Positions 17,709 through 26,159 of a DNA stretch of 64,000 nt are shown piece by piece. A model generated the notes under the pieces. It had not been told where the DNA came from. It saw only the letters and a program-made list of their open reading frames with translations, and did not search any database. Source of the stretch: Betaproteobacteria bacterium (GTDB lineage: Bacteria; Pseudomonadota; Gammaproteobacteria; Burkholderiales; SG8-39); assembly GCA_016195915.1 (NCBI GenBank), contig JACPYS010000032.1, positions 1-64,000 of the forward strand. Direction: 5' to 3'. Both the position numbers and the translations under genes were made by a program. Numbering within the stretch: the first letter of the stretch is position 1; each line of letters starts with the position of its first letter.

Positions 17709-18504
17709 TCGCCGTTTCTCCGCGTTCCTTCGGGCGCGCCAGGTCCGCCAGCGCGGACTTGAACCTCTCGTCCTGCATGCAGAGCACCATCGCCTCGACT
17801 TCTTCGTTCATCTGAGCCGGCAGGTCCTGCGTGCCGCTGCGCTGGAACAGGCGCTTGGTCGCCGCAATGGCTCCGGGTGCGTTGCCTGCGAGTTTTTTCG
17901 CGATGCGCAGCGTCGCTTGCGCGAGCCGCTCTTCGGGGACGATCCAGTTGATCAACCCCCACTCGAGCGCGACCTCGGCCGAGACGTGATCTTCGTAGAG
18001 AAACGCCTGCAGACTGCGCTTCAGGCCGATTGCCCGTTCGAAGCCGAACGTGGCGCCCATGTCCGGCGGCAGCGCGAGACGATTGAACGCCGGCACGAAC
18101 CGCGTGCCCGTTGCCGCGATGCAGAGGTCGGCGTGCGATACCAGCCCCATGCCGCCGCCGGCAACGGTCCCGTGCACGCTGAAGAGCACGATCTTGTCCA
18201 TTCGCCTGAGGCAGACGACGAACTTCTGCATCTCGCGCAGAAGGTCGCGCACCAGAGGGGCGACGCCGTCGCCATGATCGACAAACATCTGAACGTCCCC
18301 GCCGGCGCAGAACGACGGCCCGTCGCCGCGAACGATCAGGACGCGGATGTCCGCGCGCGCTTCCACCTGCGCTCCGAGAACCGCAAGGCGGCGCGTGAGA
18401 GCCGCGTCGAGCGCATTCAAGCTCGCGGGCCGGTTCAACGCGAGCGTCGCGATCCCGTCCTCGACGGTGAGGAGCGCCGGATCGCTTGCGGGGACGGATG
18501 TCAT
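17686..18504 (-). CDS. Enoyl-CoA hydratase/isomerase family protein
   Basis: 272 residues of the crotonase fold. Visible parts are the CoA-binding/oxyanion motifs SFCAGGDVQMF and VHGTVAGGGMGLVSHADL, and LPPDMGATFGFERAIG. In place of the two catalytic Glu residues of classical hydratase it has Gly (GGGMGLV) and Asp (PPDMG), as in PaaG/Eci-type isomerases and some dienoyl-CoA hydratases. It could be the dienoyl-CoA hydratase needed after ring reduction, but isomerase activity is equally possible. It is the first gene of a three-gene operon with the palindromic operator 53 bases upstream. Confidence 0.82.
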   Translation of the reverse strand: MTSVPASDPALLTVEDGIATLALNRPASLNALDAALTRRLAVLGAQVEARADIRVLIVRGDGPSFCAGGDVQMFVDHGDGVAPLVRDLLREMQKFVVCLRRMDKIVLFSVHGTVAGGGMGLVSHADLCIAATGTRFVPAFNRLALPPDMGATFGFERAIGLKRSLQAFLYEDHVSAEVALEWGLINWIVPEERLAQATLRIAKKLAGNAPGAIAATKRLFQRSGTQDLPAQMNEEVEAMVLCMQDERFKSALADLARPKERGETANGDTAIS

Positions 18505-18556
18505 GAGAAGTTTCCGGCACGCATCCTGCGTTCCATGTTTCCGGTAGCGCGTGAAA

Positions 18557-18574
18557 TGACTGACCAGTCGGTCA
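18557..18574. promoter_or_regulatory. Putative TetR-type operator (twin of 14749 site)
   Basis: TGACTGAC-CA-GTCGGTCA is a 7-of-8 inverted repeat. Compared with the site at 14749-14766 it keeps the left half exactly and differs by two bases in the right half and one in the spacer. It sits 53-70 bases upstream of the enoyl-CoA hydratase start. Confidence 0.65.
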
Positions 18575-18658
18575 ACATCAATTTACGTCCGGCCTGAAGC
18601 AATGTCAATCGCGCTTGCCCGCGGCGCCAAGCGCGAGCGTGCCGCATTGCGCTGCCGC

Positions 18659-19585
18659 TCAAAGCTGCCAGTGCCGGCGGAGAAACCGGCCGATCGAATC
18701 GATCGCGAGCCCGGCCTGCGGAAGTTCCGCGGCGAATTGCTGGAAGACATGGATCATCTTGTCCCAGACCTCCAGTTCCACTTGCACACCCGCCGCGCGC
18801 GCCTTGGCGGCGAAGTTTCTGGAATCGTCCAGAACCGTCTCCCTGTCGCCGACCTGCATCAGCAGCGGCGGTAACCCCGCCAGGTCCGCGAACAGCGGTG
18901 AGGCGAGCGGATCGCGTGGATCGGCGCAATCGCCAAGATAGTTCCGTGCCATCGCCTGGACCAGGCGCCGCTGATTGAGCGGATCCGCGGCGGCGCGCGA
19001 CACGTAGCTTTCGCCGGTCGCCGCAAGATCGGTCCACGCGGATAGCACGACCGCGGCTGCCGGCAGAGGCAAGTTCCGTTCGCGCGACACGAGCAGCGTC
19101 GACAGGGCCAGACCTCCGCCGGCGGAATCGCCCGCGATCGCAGTTCTCGCCGGCGCGACGCCCTGCTCGAGCAGCCATTGGTAGGCAGCGATGGCATCGC
19201 TCAATGCTGCCGGAAATCGATGCTCCGGCGCACGCCGGTAGTCGATCGCGAGCGCACGGCAGCCCGCTGCGCGGGACAAGCGTGCAATCAGATCGCGATG
19301 CGAACGGACCGACCCCACCTGGAATCCGCCACCGTGGAGATAGAGCAGGACCGTATCGGGCCGGGCTTCCGCCGCGACGATCCACGTCGCATCGACGCCT
19401 TGGGCCGACACCTTCTCCGATTGCGCTGCGACAGAGTCCGACCACAACAACTCGTCCCAATCCCCGCGCATCCGATCGATGGTGGTCGTACGGTCCCAGC
19501 CGCCGTAGAGCTTTCTGATTCGCTCGGTGACCTGGTCGATCGCGGCGGTCCCGGAATTCGCGGTTCCGGGCATCGCGCGCGTCAT
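18659..19585 (-). CDS. Alpha/beta hydrolase of the HSL/esterase family
   Basis: 308 residues starting at 19585, where the ATG overlaps the SDR stop (ATGA). It has the hormone-sensitive-lipase HGGGF oxyanion motif, the nucleophile motif GDSAGGGLA, and a C-terminal Asp (GDRETVLDDS) and His (MIHVF). It probably hydrolyses a carboxylic ester or acts as a lactonase/thioesterase in the pathway; no signal peptide is seen. It is the last gene of the long minus-strand operon that begins with the TetR at 25983. A second ATG at 19573 is possible. Confidence 0.85.
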   Translation of the reverse strand: MTRAMPGTANSGTAAIDQVTERIRKLYGGWDRTTTIDRMRGDWDELLWSDSVAAQSEKVSAQGVDATWIVAAEARPDTVLLYLHGGGFQVGSVRSHRDLIARLSRAAGCRALAIDYRRAPEHRFPAALSDAIAAYQWLLEQGVAPARTAIAGDSAGGGLALSTLLVSRERNLPLPAAAVVLSAWTDLAATGESYVSRAAADPLNQRRLVQAMARNYLGDCADPRDPLASPLFADLAGLPPLLMQVGDRETVLDDSRNFAAKARAAGVQVELEVWDKMIHVFQQFAAELPQAGLAIDSIGRFLRRHWQL

Positions 19586-20325
19586 CGGCCACACCCCATC
19601 CCGCCGGAAACACCCAGCGTTTCGCCGGTAATGAACGCGGCCTCGTCCGACGCGAGAAACGCAACCGCCGCCGCCACCTCCTCGGGCCGACCCAGGCGAC
19701 CGAGCAACGTCGACGCCTTCATCGCATCGAGAAGGCGTTCGCCGCCCTGCTCCACCGCCTTGCGCAAGAGCGGCGTATCGATCGGTCCCGGGGCAACGAC
19801 GTTTGCGGTGATGCCCTTGTGTCCATTCTCGCGTGCGATCGACTTGGTGAACGCAATGACGCCCCCTTTGGCAGCGGCATACACGGCGCCTCCCCGGGAC
19901 CCCATGCGACCTGCCTCGGAAGAAATGTTGATGATCCGCCCGTAGCCCGCGGCCTGCATCGCGGGCAGCGCGGCATGCGTGGTCGCGAGCACAGCCTCGA
20001 GGTTGACCGCCAGCAGGGGCTCCCACTGTGCCAGCGTCGTATGGGTGAAGAACGCGTGCTGATCGACGCCGGCGTTGTTGACGAGAATCGCGAGCGGCCG
20101 GGCCGCGCTGACCGCGTCGTGCGCCGCCTGAAGATCGGTCACGTCGAGGCGGACCGCGGACGCGCCGATCTCGGCGGCCAGCGACCTGGCGGCGTCCACG
20201 TCCTGGTCCGCGATGATCACGCTTGCGCCCTCCGCGGCGAGCCGGCGCACGATGGCAGCGCCGATCCCCTTGGCGCCGCCGGTCACGAATGCGCGGCGCC
20301 CGGACAGTCTCAGCGGCGAGTTCAT
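19582..20325 (-). CDS. Short-chain dehydrogenase/reductase, BadH-like
   Basis: 247 residues. NAD(P) motif FVTGGAKGIGAAI, NNAG at 83-86, catalytic Ser135/136, Tyr149 and Lys153 (YxxxK), and C-terminal SGGMGCG. Asp40 after the second strand favours NAD+. The NVVAPGPIDTPLL, LGRLGRPEEVA and FITGETLGVSGG segments resemble 2-hydroxycyclohexanecarboxyl-CoA dehydrogenase (BadH). In this cluster it could supply the hydroxyacyl-CoA oxidation step for which no Zn-type Had gene is visible. It is flanked by a 3-base gap upstream and a 4-base overlap downstream. Confidence 0.82.
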   Translation of the reverse strand: MNSPLRLSGRRAFVTGGAKGIGAAIVRRLAAEGASVIIADQDVDAARSLAAEIGASAVRLDVTDLQAAHDAVSAARPLAILVNNAGVDQHAFFTHTTLAQWEPLLAVNLEAVLATTHAALPAMQAAGYGRIINISSEAGRMGSRGGAVYAAAKGGVIAFTKSIARENGHKGITANVVAPGPIDTPLLRKAVEQGGERLLDAMKASTLLGRLGRPEEVAAAVAFLASDEAAFITGETLGVSGGMGCGR

Positions 20326-20328
20326 CGC

Positions 20329-21153
20329 TCAGCGCCCGGTGAATTTCGCGGGCCTGCGCTCGATGACGGCAGCCAGCCCCTCCCTCGCGTCGGCAGAGCC
20401 GGAGAGCTCCGACACCGTGCGCGCCTCTTCGGGCAGCGCGGCTTCGACGCTGAGACCGACGCCGTTCCAGAGCATGCGTTTGGTTGCCGCGAGCGCGAGC
20501 GGCGCGCCAGCCGCCAACTCCTGCGCGAACGCAAGCGAAGCGCTCGCAAGCTCGTCGTCCGGCACGACCCGATTCACCAGACCGAGCGTCAGGGCTTCCT
20601 GCGCTCCGACCACCCGATTGGTGAGCAGAATCTCCATCGCCCTTCGCAGTCCCACGATTCTCGCCAGACTCACCGAAACGCCGGCGTCGGGCGCCATGCC
20701 CACCCGGGTCGCCCCGGCCAGGAACTTCGCGGATGCCGTCGCCACCACGACATCACTGGCGCACACCAGCCCGAGGCCGCCGCCCCCCGCGGCAACCCCG
20801 TGCACCGACGCGATGACGGGTGCATTCAGCCGCATCAGCGCCGAGGCCGCGATCTGCAGATAGGCGGTCGCCTGCCGCAGATAGTAAGGAAGGCCCTCGC
20901 CCTTCGAGGCGAAATCGCGCACGTCGCCGCCGCCGCAGAAGTTCTTGCCCTCGCCGCTCAAGATCACCACGCGTACCCGGGGTTCGGAATGACACCGCAT
21001 CACGGTATCGTGCAGGGCACGGAGCAGTTCCACGTTCATGCCATTGGAACTCTCGGCCCGGTTGAGACGGATGTGGGCAACGCCCTGCGGGTGCAGGTCG
21101 AGCAGCACGGGCCCGCTGGTCACCAGCCGATCGATACCATCGTCATTTGGCAT
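20329..21153 (-). CDS. Enoyl-CoA hydratase/isomerase family protein (PaaG-like)
   Basis: 274 residues of the crotonase fold with NFCGGGDVRDF and VHGVAAGGGGLGLVCASD. The position of the second catalytic Glu holds Asp (MAPDAGVSVSL), and the first is Gly, as in PaaG-type isomerases and 2-(1,2-epoxyphenyl)acetyl-CoA-processing enzymes. The tail GLAAVIERRPAKFTGR is typical of the family. It lies 38 bases after the Rieske beta subunit and 3 bases before the SDR. A hydration or double-bond-shift step on a cyclic acyl-CoA is likely, but the specific reaction is unassigned. Confidence 0.82.
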   Translation of the reverse strand: MPNDDGIDRLVTSGPVLLDLHPQGVAHIRLNRAESSNGMNVELLRALHDTVMRCHSEPRVRVVILSGEGKNFCGGGDVRDFASKGEGLPYYLRQATAYLQIAASALMRLNAPVIASVHGVAAGGGGLGLVCASDVVVATASAKFLAGATRVGMAPDAGVSVSLARIVGLRRAMEILLTNRVVGAQEALTLGLVNRVVPDDELASASLAFAQELAAGAPLALAATKRMLWNGVGLSVEAALPEEARTVSELSGSADAREGLAAVIERRPAKFTGR

Positions 21154-21191
21154 GCTGTTGCATCCTCCGTCGCTCTGGTTGCGAAGAACGG

Positions 21192-21689
21192 CTAGATCAG
21201 GAACGACAGCGTATACAGCGGCTGCTCGTTGTTGACCAGCACGACTTTCTTGAGTGCCATGCGCAATTCGCCGTCCACGCGCCGCAACAGGTACTCGTTG
21301 CGCGAAGGCCAGACCGTCTCGCCCCGAGCGTTCGACTCGTACACGACCGCGTTGGCCGTGACTCGCACCGAGTCCGCATCGCGCGCGAGGATCTCGACGT
21401 TGGAGACGATCCGGCGCAGGCGCGAACGCGGCATCTGCGTATGCCGCTTGCCGGTCTGAAACTGCTTGATCCTCAATGCGATGCGCGACCGGTTATCGTA
21501 GATCAGCGACATCTCGCGTTCCGGGTCCCCGCCCTCGCCGTTCGCGGGCACCCAGTAGATGCCGTCGTCCGCCCAGAGGGCCTCCCAGGCATCGTACGCA
21601 TGATCGTCCTGCAGGCGCGCTTCGCGGAAGATGAAGCGCGTGACCTCGCGGAGCAATGTCTCGTCGATCTCTGCGATGGCGTTCATCAT
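21192..21689 (-). CDS. Aromatic-ring-hydroxylating dioxygenase beta subunit
   Basis: 165 residues with the NTF2-like beta-subunit pattern: FIFREARLQDDHAYDAWEALWADDGIYWVP at the N-terminus, RIVSNVEIL in the middle and a C-terminal KKVVLVNNEQPLYTLSFLI. Its ATG overlaps the alpha-subunit stop (ATGA), so the two are translationally coupled and should form an alpha3beta3 oxygenase. No reductase or ferredoxin gene is adjacent, so electrons must come from elsewhere in the genome. Confidence 0.9.
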   Translation of the reverse strand: MMNAIAEIDETLLREVTRFIFREARLQDDHAYDAWEALWADDGIYWVPANGEGGDPEREMSLIYDNRSRIALRIKQFQTGKRHTQMPRSRLRRIVSNVEILARDADSVRVTANAVVYESNARGETVWPSRNEYLLRRVDGELRMALKKVVLVNNEQPLYTLSFLI

Positions 21690-22945
21690 TCGGCATCCAT
21701 CAGCGATCGATAGTGTTTCCAGAATCCGCGCGACGCCACTTCATCGGTCACGTCGCCGACGAGAAAGCCTTGCTCGTCGACTCGCTCGCGGTGTTTGCCC
21801 CGTCCCAGGAACAGCCATTCCGGATCGCGCGACTGCACGCCGCGCTGCGTGCGCTCGTACATCTCGGCATCGTCGGCGAGCAGGAAGCCCGCGGATCCGA
21901 CCGATCCCATGGTTTGCTGGCGCATGCGGCGATTGAGTTCCGGAGCGCCCTTGAACTGCAACGCGGTCACGTGCTGCACGGTGTCGTCCACGGCGACCGC
22001 CTGCAGCACGAAGATCTGGATCTCGGCGATGAACAGATTCGGAAACACCATGATGTGGGGCGTGCCGTCGATCATGATCTGATCGGCCTTGTCCGCGCCA
22101 TAGGCGCCCTGCATGCGCGATACGTAATCGGGAAATTTCTCCGCGAACGTGCCGAACCACGCGAGCCGGTTGCCCATGCGCCGAAACTCCGGGCGCAGGT
22201 CGTTCTCCGAGTGGCCGTCGCCGAGATAGCGCGTCACGGCGGTGGACTTGGCCCCGTACAGGCCTCCGATCCTGCTGTCGGCGACGCTGAAGATGGACGC
22301 ATGCACGAACTGCGGGTGATAGCCGTCGGTTTCGTTCTCGAACAGGAATTTCCAGTTCGACTTGACGCGATGCTTCAGGAAGCCGGCGGTGATCTCGATC
22401 TCACCTTCGGGAGAGTTCGCCACCAGCCTGTCGATCGCCTCCCTGGCCGCTCCCAAATGCTGTTCGAGGCTGGGTCCCTGCGCCGCGAAAGAACCGAACA
22501 CGAAGCCCTTGTACGAATCGATGCGCGGCACGCGCCCGAGCCCGAGCCCGCCCTTGTCGACGCCCTCGTACCCGGAAGGGTAGGGAACCGCGCGCAATTG
22601 ACCGTCATTGGCGAAGCTCCAGCCGTGGTACGGACAGGTGAACGAGCGCGCGTTTCCCTTCCGCGTCAGGCAGAGCTGATTGCCGCGGTGGCTGCATCGG
22701 TTCAGCAACAGATGGATCCTTCCTGCCGAATCTCGCGTCATGATCACCGCTTGCGGGCCAATCGACTTCATGACGAAGTCGTTGGGCTGCGGAACCTCGC
22801 TGGCGTGGCCGACGTACACCCAGGTGCGATACCAGATCTTTTCCAGTTCAGCTTCGAATATCGCCGGGTCCACGTAGAGGGAACCGTGCACATGTTCCTC
22901 GCGAATCAAGCTCGCCCATTTGGACGGACCGTGCATCACACTCAT
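21686..22945 (-). CDS. Rieske aromatic-ring-hydroxylating oxygenase alpha subunit
   Basis: 419 residues. The Rieske ligands are Cys84, His86, Cys104 and His107 (RCSHRG ... CPYHGW). The mononuclear iron site includes Asp207, His210 and His215 (ENETDGYHPQFVH). It belongs to the two-subunit benzoate/salicylate/cumate dioxygenase-like group and would hydroxylate an aromatic or alicyclic substrate with O2. The gene has a GGAGG ribosome binding site and lies 28 bases after an acyl-CoA dehydrogenase. An O2-dependent enzyme inside an operon headed by an anaerobic-type ring hydrolase is unusual; the substrate may be a different ring or an upstream precursor. Confidence 0.9.
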   Translation of the reverse strand: MSVMHGPSKWASLIREEHVHGSLYVDPAIFEAELEKIWYRTWVYVGHASEVPQPNDFVMKSIGPQAVIMTRDSAGRIHLLLNRCSHRGNQLCLTRKGNARSFTCPYHGWSFANDGQLRAVPYPSGYEGVDKGGLGLGRVPRIDSYKGFVFGSFAAQGPSLEQHLGAAREAIDRLVANSPEGEIEITAGFLKHRVKSNWKFLFENETDGYHPQFVHASIFSVADSRIGGLYGAKSTAVTRYLGDGHSENDLRPEFRRMGNRLAWFGTFAEKFPDYVSRMQGAYGADKADQIMIDGTPHIMVFPNLFIAEIQIFVLQAVAVDDTVQHVTALQFKGAPELNRRMRQQTMGSVGSAGFLLADDAEMYERTQRGVQSRDPEWLFLGRGKHRERVDEQGFLVGDVTDEVASRGFWKHYRSLMDAE

Positions 22946-22973
22946 AACGTTCCTCCCCGAGTATTCCGGACCG

Positions 22974-24140
22974 CTAATACGATTTCGGCAGCCCCAGCAC
23001 CTTCTCGGCGATGAAGCAGAGTATCAATTGCGGGCTGACGGGGGCGATGCGCGGGATCATGATTTCCCGCAGATAGCGCTCGACGTGGTATTCCCTGGCA
23101 TAGCCGTATCCTCCATGCGTCATCACCGCCGCCTGGCACGTCTTGAAACCCGCCTCCGCTGCGAGATATTTCGCGGCATTCGCTTCGGCGCCGCAGGCGA
23201 GCCCCCGGTCGTATCTGGAGGCGGCATTGAGCACCATCAGGTTCGCCGCCTCCAGTTCCATCCAGCATTCCGCGAGCGGATGCTGGATCCCCTGGTTCTG
23301 CCCGATCGGCCGCCCGAACACCACGCGCTGCCTGGCGTATTCGGACGCTTTCCTGAGCGCCGCGCGACCGAGACCGACGGCTTCCGCCGCGATCAGGATG
23401 CGCTCCGGATTCATGCCGTGCAGGATGTACTCGAAACCGCGCCCTTCCTCGCCGATGCGGTCCTCGAGCGGAATCGGCAGGCCGTCGATGAACAGTTCAT
23501 TGGAATCGACCGACTTGCGCCCCATCTTGTCGATTTCGCGCACTGCGACGTAGCGGCGATCGAGATTCGTATAGAAGAGGCTGAGCCCCTCGGTGTGCCG
23601 CTTGACCTCCTCCAATGGCGTCGTGCGCGCCAGAAGCAGCATCTTGTCGGCCACCTGCGCGGTCGAAATCCACACTTTCGCGCCATTGACCAGATAGTGA
23701 TCGCCCTTGCGTTCCGCCTTGGTTTTCAGTTGCGTCGTGTTCAATCCGGTGTTCGGTTCCGTCACCGCGAAGCAGGCCTTTTCCTTCCCCTGGACCAACG
23801 CAGGCAGCATGCGCTGTTTCTGTTGCGCGGTGGCAAACACCACCACCGGATTCAAGCCGAAGATGTTCATGTGCACGGCCGACGCGCCGGACAGGCCCGC
23901 ACCCGATTCGCTGATGGCCTGCATCATGACGGCCGCTTCGGTGATTCCCAGACCGCTGCCGCCGTACTGCTCGGGAATGCAGATGCCCAGCCAGCCGTGC
24001 CGTGACAAGGCGCCGTGAAGTTCGTGCGGAAACTCGCCGGTCCGATCCCGCTCGAGCCAGTACTGGTCGTCGAACGTGGTGCAGAGTTCGGCAATCGACT
24101 CGCGGATTGCCGATTGCTCCGGCGTCAGCGAAAAATCCAC
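22974..24140 (-). CDS. Acyl-CoA dehydrogenase
   Basis: 388 residues from a GTG at 24140 (VDFSLTPEQSAIRES), 5 bases after the stop of the Oah gene. It has CFAVTEPNTGLNTTQLKTKA and YLVNGAKVWISTAQ in the FAD/substrate region, EYARQRVVFGRPIGQNQGIQ and MTHGGYGYAREYHVERYLRE in the C-terminal domain, and the ending RIAPVSPQLI. The usual catalytic YEG is replaced by this IAPVS segment, which is typical of a subgroup. The open frame upstream of the GTG is shadow of the Oah gene. It is predicted to desaturate a cyclic or branched acyl-CoA. Confidence 0.88.
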   Translation of the reverse strand: MDFSLTPEQSAIRESIAELCTTFDDQYWLERDRTGEFPHELHGALSRHGWLGICIPEQYGGSGLGITEAAVMMQAISESGAGLSGASAVHMNIFGLNPVVVFATAQQKQRMLPALVQGKEKACFAVTEPNTGLNTTQLKTKAERKGDHYLVNGAKVWISTAQVADKMLLLARTTPLEEVKRHTEGLSLFYTNLDRRYVAVREIDKMGRKSVDSNELFIDGLPIPLEDRIGEEGRGFEYILHGMNPERILIAAEAVGLGRAALRKASEYARQRVVFGRPIGQNQGIQHPLAECWMELEAANLMVLNAASRYDRGLACGAEANAAKYLAAEAGFKTCQAAVMTHGGYGYAREYHVERYLREIMIPRIAPVSPQLILCFIAEKVLGLPKSY

Positions 24141-24145
24141 TGCGA

Positions 24146-25276
24146 CTATGCCTTGGGCCTCGCCAGCGTCTGCTCTGCGAACGCGTCGTCGAACAGCGCG
24201 CCTTGCGCGACCAGCTGGCGAAACCTGACGAAATCCACCACGTCGCTGCCCGTTTCCTTCTTCGCGTTGAAGGCGTTGAAGCCGAGAAACGCTTCGTGGC
24301 TCATGTTTGCGGCCGCCCAGTGACGATTGGGGAGCTTCATCTGGTCCCAGAAGAACTTCTTCTTGCCGCGAATGCCGTCGATCGAATCGATCAGGCAGTT
24401 CGGGAACAGATTGGTGAATTTCCACACCAGGCGATTGACTTCGCGGTCGAGCAGTTCGAAGTCCGTCGTGCACCCGGCCATCAGCGCCTTCGCGGCGGCC
24501 GCCCGGTCGGCCGCGACGGGTTCTCCATATACGATTTCACCGTCGTCGACAAAGGTGTCGGTGCGTACCAACGGGTTTCTGACCCACTGTCCGTCCTTCT
24601 TCAGCACCGGAACGACCTTGGTGATCATCCCCTTCGCCTTCATCTTGTAAGCGCTCCACGACTCGCAGGAGATGCAGTTGTACATCGCGTCTTCCGCCGA
24701 GAGGAACCACGGCAGGAAGTCGGTGGCCCCGCCGATCGGTGCGGAACCATGCCGCGGCCCGGCCTGGCCAAAGACCGCGAGGTCCGATGACACCGTGAGA
24801 TCGGTGGCCATGCCGATTTCCTGGCCACCGGCCACGCGCATGCCGTTCACGCGGCAAATGACGGGCTTCTTGCAATTGAGGATGGCGTCGACCATCAGCA
24901 TGAAGAGGTCCACGTACTCGCCGTACTCGTTCGGCCGCTTCGAATAATAGGCGGCGTACTCGGCGGTGTTGCCGCCGGTGCAAAAGGCCTTGTCGCCAAC
25001 CGCCGTGAACACGACCGCGACGATCCTGCGGTCGCTCGATGCTTTCTGAAATCCGGCGATGACGCCTTTCACCATCTCCGTCGTGTAGGAGTTGTATTGC
25101 GCCGGGTTGTTGAGCCAGATCCAGGCGGAATACAAGCCGTCCGCGACCTTGCCCTGTTCGTCCGCGACCGCGCGCTCCTCGTAAATCACGCCCGGCGCGC
25201 CCTTGCCGAAGTGACCGCCGTCGAACAGCTGATGGTTCTTGAGCGTGTTGTCCCTGCGCAGCCATTCCAGAGTCAT
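24146..25276 (-). CDS. oah: 6-oxocyclohex-1-ene-1-carbonyl-CoA hydrolase (Oah/BamA)
   Basis: 376 residues, matching Oah/BamA length (about 377) and much longer than ordinary crotonases. Diagnostic blocks are AFCTGGNTAEYAAYYSKRPNEYGEY, GMRVAGGQEIGMATDL, FGQAGPRHGSAPIGGATDFLP and CISCESWSAYKMKAKGMI. The enzyme adds water to 6-oxocyclohexenecarbonyl-CoA and cleaves the ring to 3-hydroxypimeloyl-CoA; it is the classic functional marker of anaerobic benzoyl-CoA degradation. It lies 26 bases after a TetR gene in the same operon. Its presence supports reading the 10-15 kb genes as a true benzoyl-CoA-type reductase. Confidence 0.9.
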   Translation of the reverse strand: MTLEWLRRDNTLKNHQLFDGGHFGKGAPGVIYEERAVADEQGKVADGLYSAWIWLNNPAQYNSYTTEMVKGVIAGFQKASSDRRIVAVVFTAVGDKAFCTGGNTAEYAAYYSKRPNEYGEYVDLFMLMVDAILNCKKPVICRVNGMRVAGGQEIGMATDLTVSSDLAVFGQAGPRHGSAPIGGATDFLPWFLSAEDAMYNCISCESWSAYKMKAKGMITKVVPVLKKDGQWVRNPLVRTDTFVDDGEIVYGEPVAADRAAAAKALMAGCTTDFELLDREVNRLVWKFTNLFPNCLIDSIDGIRGKKKFFWDQMKLPNRHWAAANMSHEAFLGFNAFNAKKETGSDVVDFVRFRQLVAQGALFDDAFAEQTLARPKA

Positions 25277-25302
25277 GGTCGTTCCCCTGTCGTTCGATTG
25301 GT

Positions 25303-25983
25303 TCAGCGCGCGTCGGGGCTTGTGCCCTGCGCTTCTGCCCGCCTCAACAAACCGTGCAGAAAAAGATCGGTGGCGAGCTCCGCGTATCCCGCCGGCGACA
25401 CGCGTCCATTCGGATCGAACCAGGCGAACGTGTAGTTGACGATGCCGAGGTACATCATCGTGTACACGCGCTTGTTCGCGGGCGTGATCTTGCCGGCGGC
25501 GTCGACGCGGATGAGCAGGTCGGATAGCCGGTCGAGAATCTGCCGTTCCAGGCCCTTCAACCGGTTGCGGTCATCCTCGGCGAGCTGGTTCAAGTCGTTC
25601 AGCAGCAGCACCTGCTCGTCCGGAGAACGCGCATTGAACTCAACGATCGCCTTGGTCACCGCGCGCAACTGCTCGACGGCGCTGAGGCTCGGCTGCATCG
25701 CCTCTTCGACCATCGCGAGAAATTCCCGCAGGTGATCGTCCAGAATTCCGCACAGGATCGCTTCTTTCGAAGGAAAGTAGTGATATAGCGCGCCGCGCGA
25801 CACGCCGGTGGCGTGCGCGAGATCGGAGATGGTGCTGGTCGCGTAGCTGACGCTTGCGAACACAGCCGCCGCGCGCTTGAGGATGTTGCGTTGAATCTCC
25901 GGATACTGCTCTGACCGGGTACGAGCCACCTGATGCATCTCCGATTCGGACGATTGGACCGCGCAGCCTGCGGCTGGCGGCAT
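25303..25983 (-). CDS. TetR/AcrR family transcriptional regulator, first gene of the oah operon
   Basis: About 226 residues. The HTH is AAAVFASVSYATSTISDLAHATGVSRGALYHYFPSKEAIL; the C-terminal domain resembles KstR2/PaaR-like acyl-CoA sensors. The start is uncertain: ATG at 25983 has AAGGAG two bases away, ATG at 25938 has GGAG directly adjacent. The gene heads the operon tetR-oah-acad-Rieske alpha-beta-ech-sdr-hydrolase and has a degenerate 22-bp palindrome 25 bases upstream, which suggests autoregulation and control of the divergent transport/mutase operon. Confidence 0.85.
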   Translation of the reverse strand: MPPAAGCAVQSSESEMHQVARTRSEQYPEIQRNILKRAAAVFASVSYATSTISDLAHATGVSRGALYHYFPSKEAILCGILDDHLREFLAMVEEAMQPSLSAVEQLRAVTKAIVEFNARSPDEQVLLLNDLNQLAEDDRNRLKGLERQILDRLSDLLIRVDAAGKITPANKRVYTMMYLGIVNYTFAWFDPNGRVSPAGYAELATDLFLHGLLRRAEAQGTSPDAR

Positions 25984-26007
25984 GTCTCCTTGCCAGCACA
26001 TATATTA

Positions 26008-26029
26008 ATAAGCCATCCAGACGGATTAT
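26008..26029. promoter_or_regulatory. Putative operator between the oah and transporter operons
   Basis: ATAAGCCATCC-AGACGGATTAT is an imperfect inverted repeat (8 of 11 positions pair) in the 269-bp divergent region. It differs from the TGACTGAC-type sites, so a different regulator, most simply the adjacent TetR, should bind it. Confidence 0.45.
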
Positions 26030-26061
26030 ACCCCATGCGCGAGCAAAAACCCTAGAAAACG

Positions 26062-26082
26062 TTAAACATTCAATTAAACATT
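26062..26082. repeat. Direct repeat TTAAACATT x2 in divergent regulatory region
   Basis: Two copies of TTAAACATT (26062-26070 and 26074-26082) are spaced 12 bases apart in an AT-rich stretch (26041-26110) that stands out in this GC-rich window. They could be an UP-like element or activator half-sites. Confidence 0.4.
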
Positions 26083-26130
26083 GTATTACGTATGTTTTCA
26101 TAGGAATTCTCCTAGCGCAACAAATGACTG

Positions 26131-26159
26131 TTGAACGGACAGCCGGTTTAATCTAGACT
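26131..26159 (+). promoter_or_regulatory. Weak sigma-70 promoter candidate for the transporter/mutase operon
   Basis: TTGAAC (26131-26136), 17-bp spacer, TAGACT (26154-26159), about 95 bases upstream of the FAD oxidoreductase ATG. Each hexamer matches consensus at four of six positions. Confidence 0.35.
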
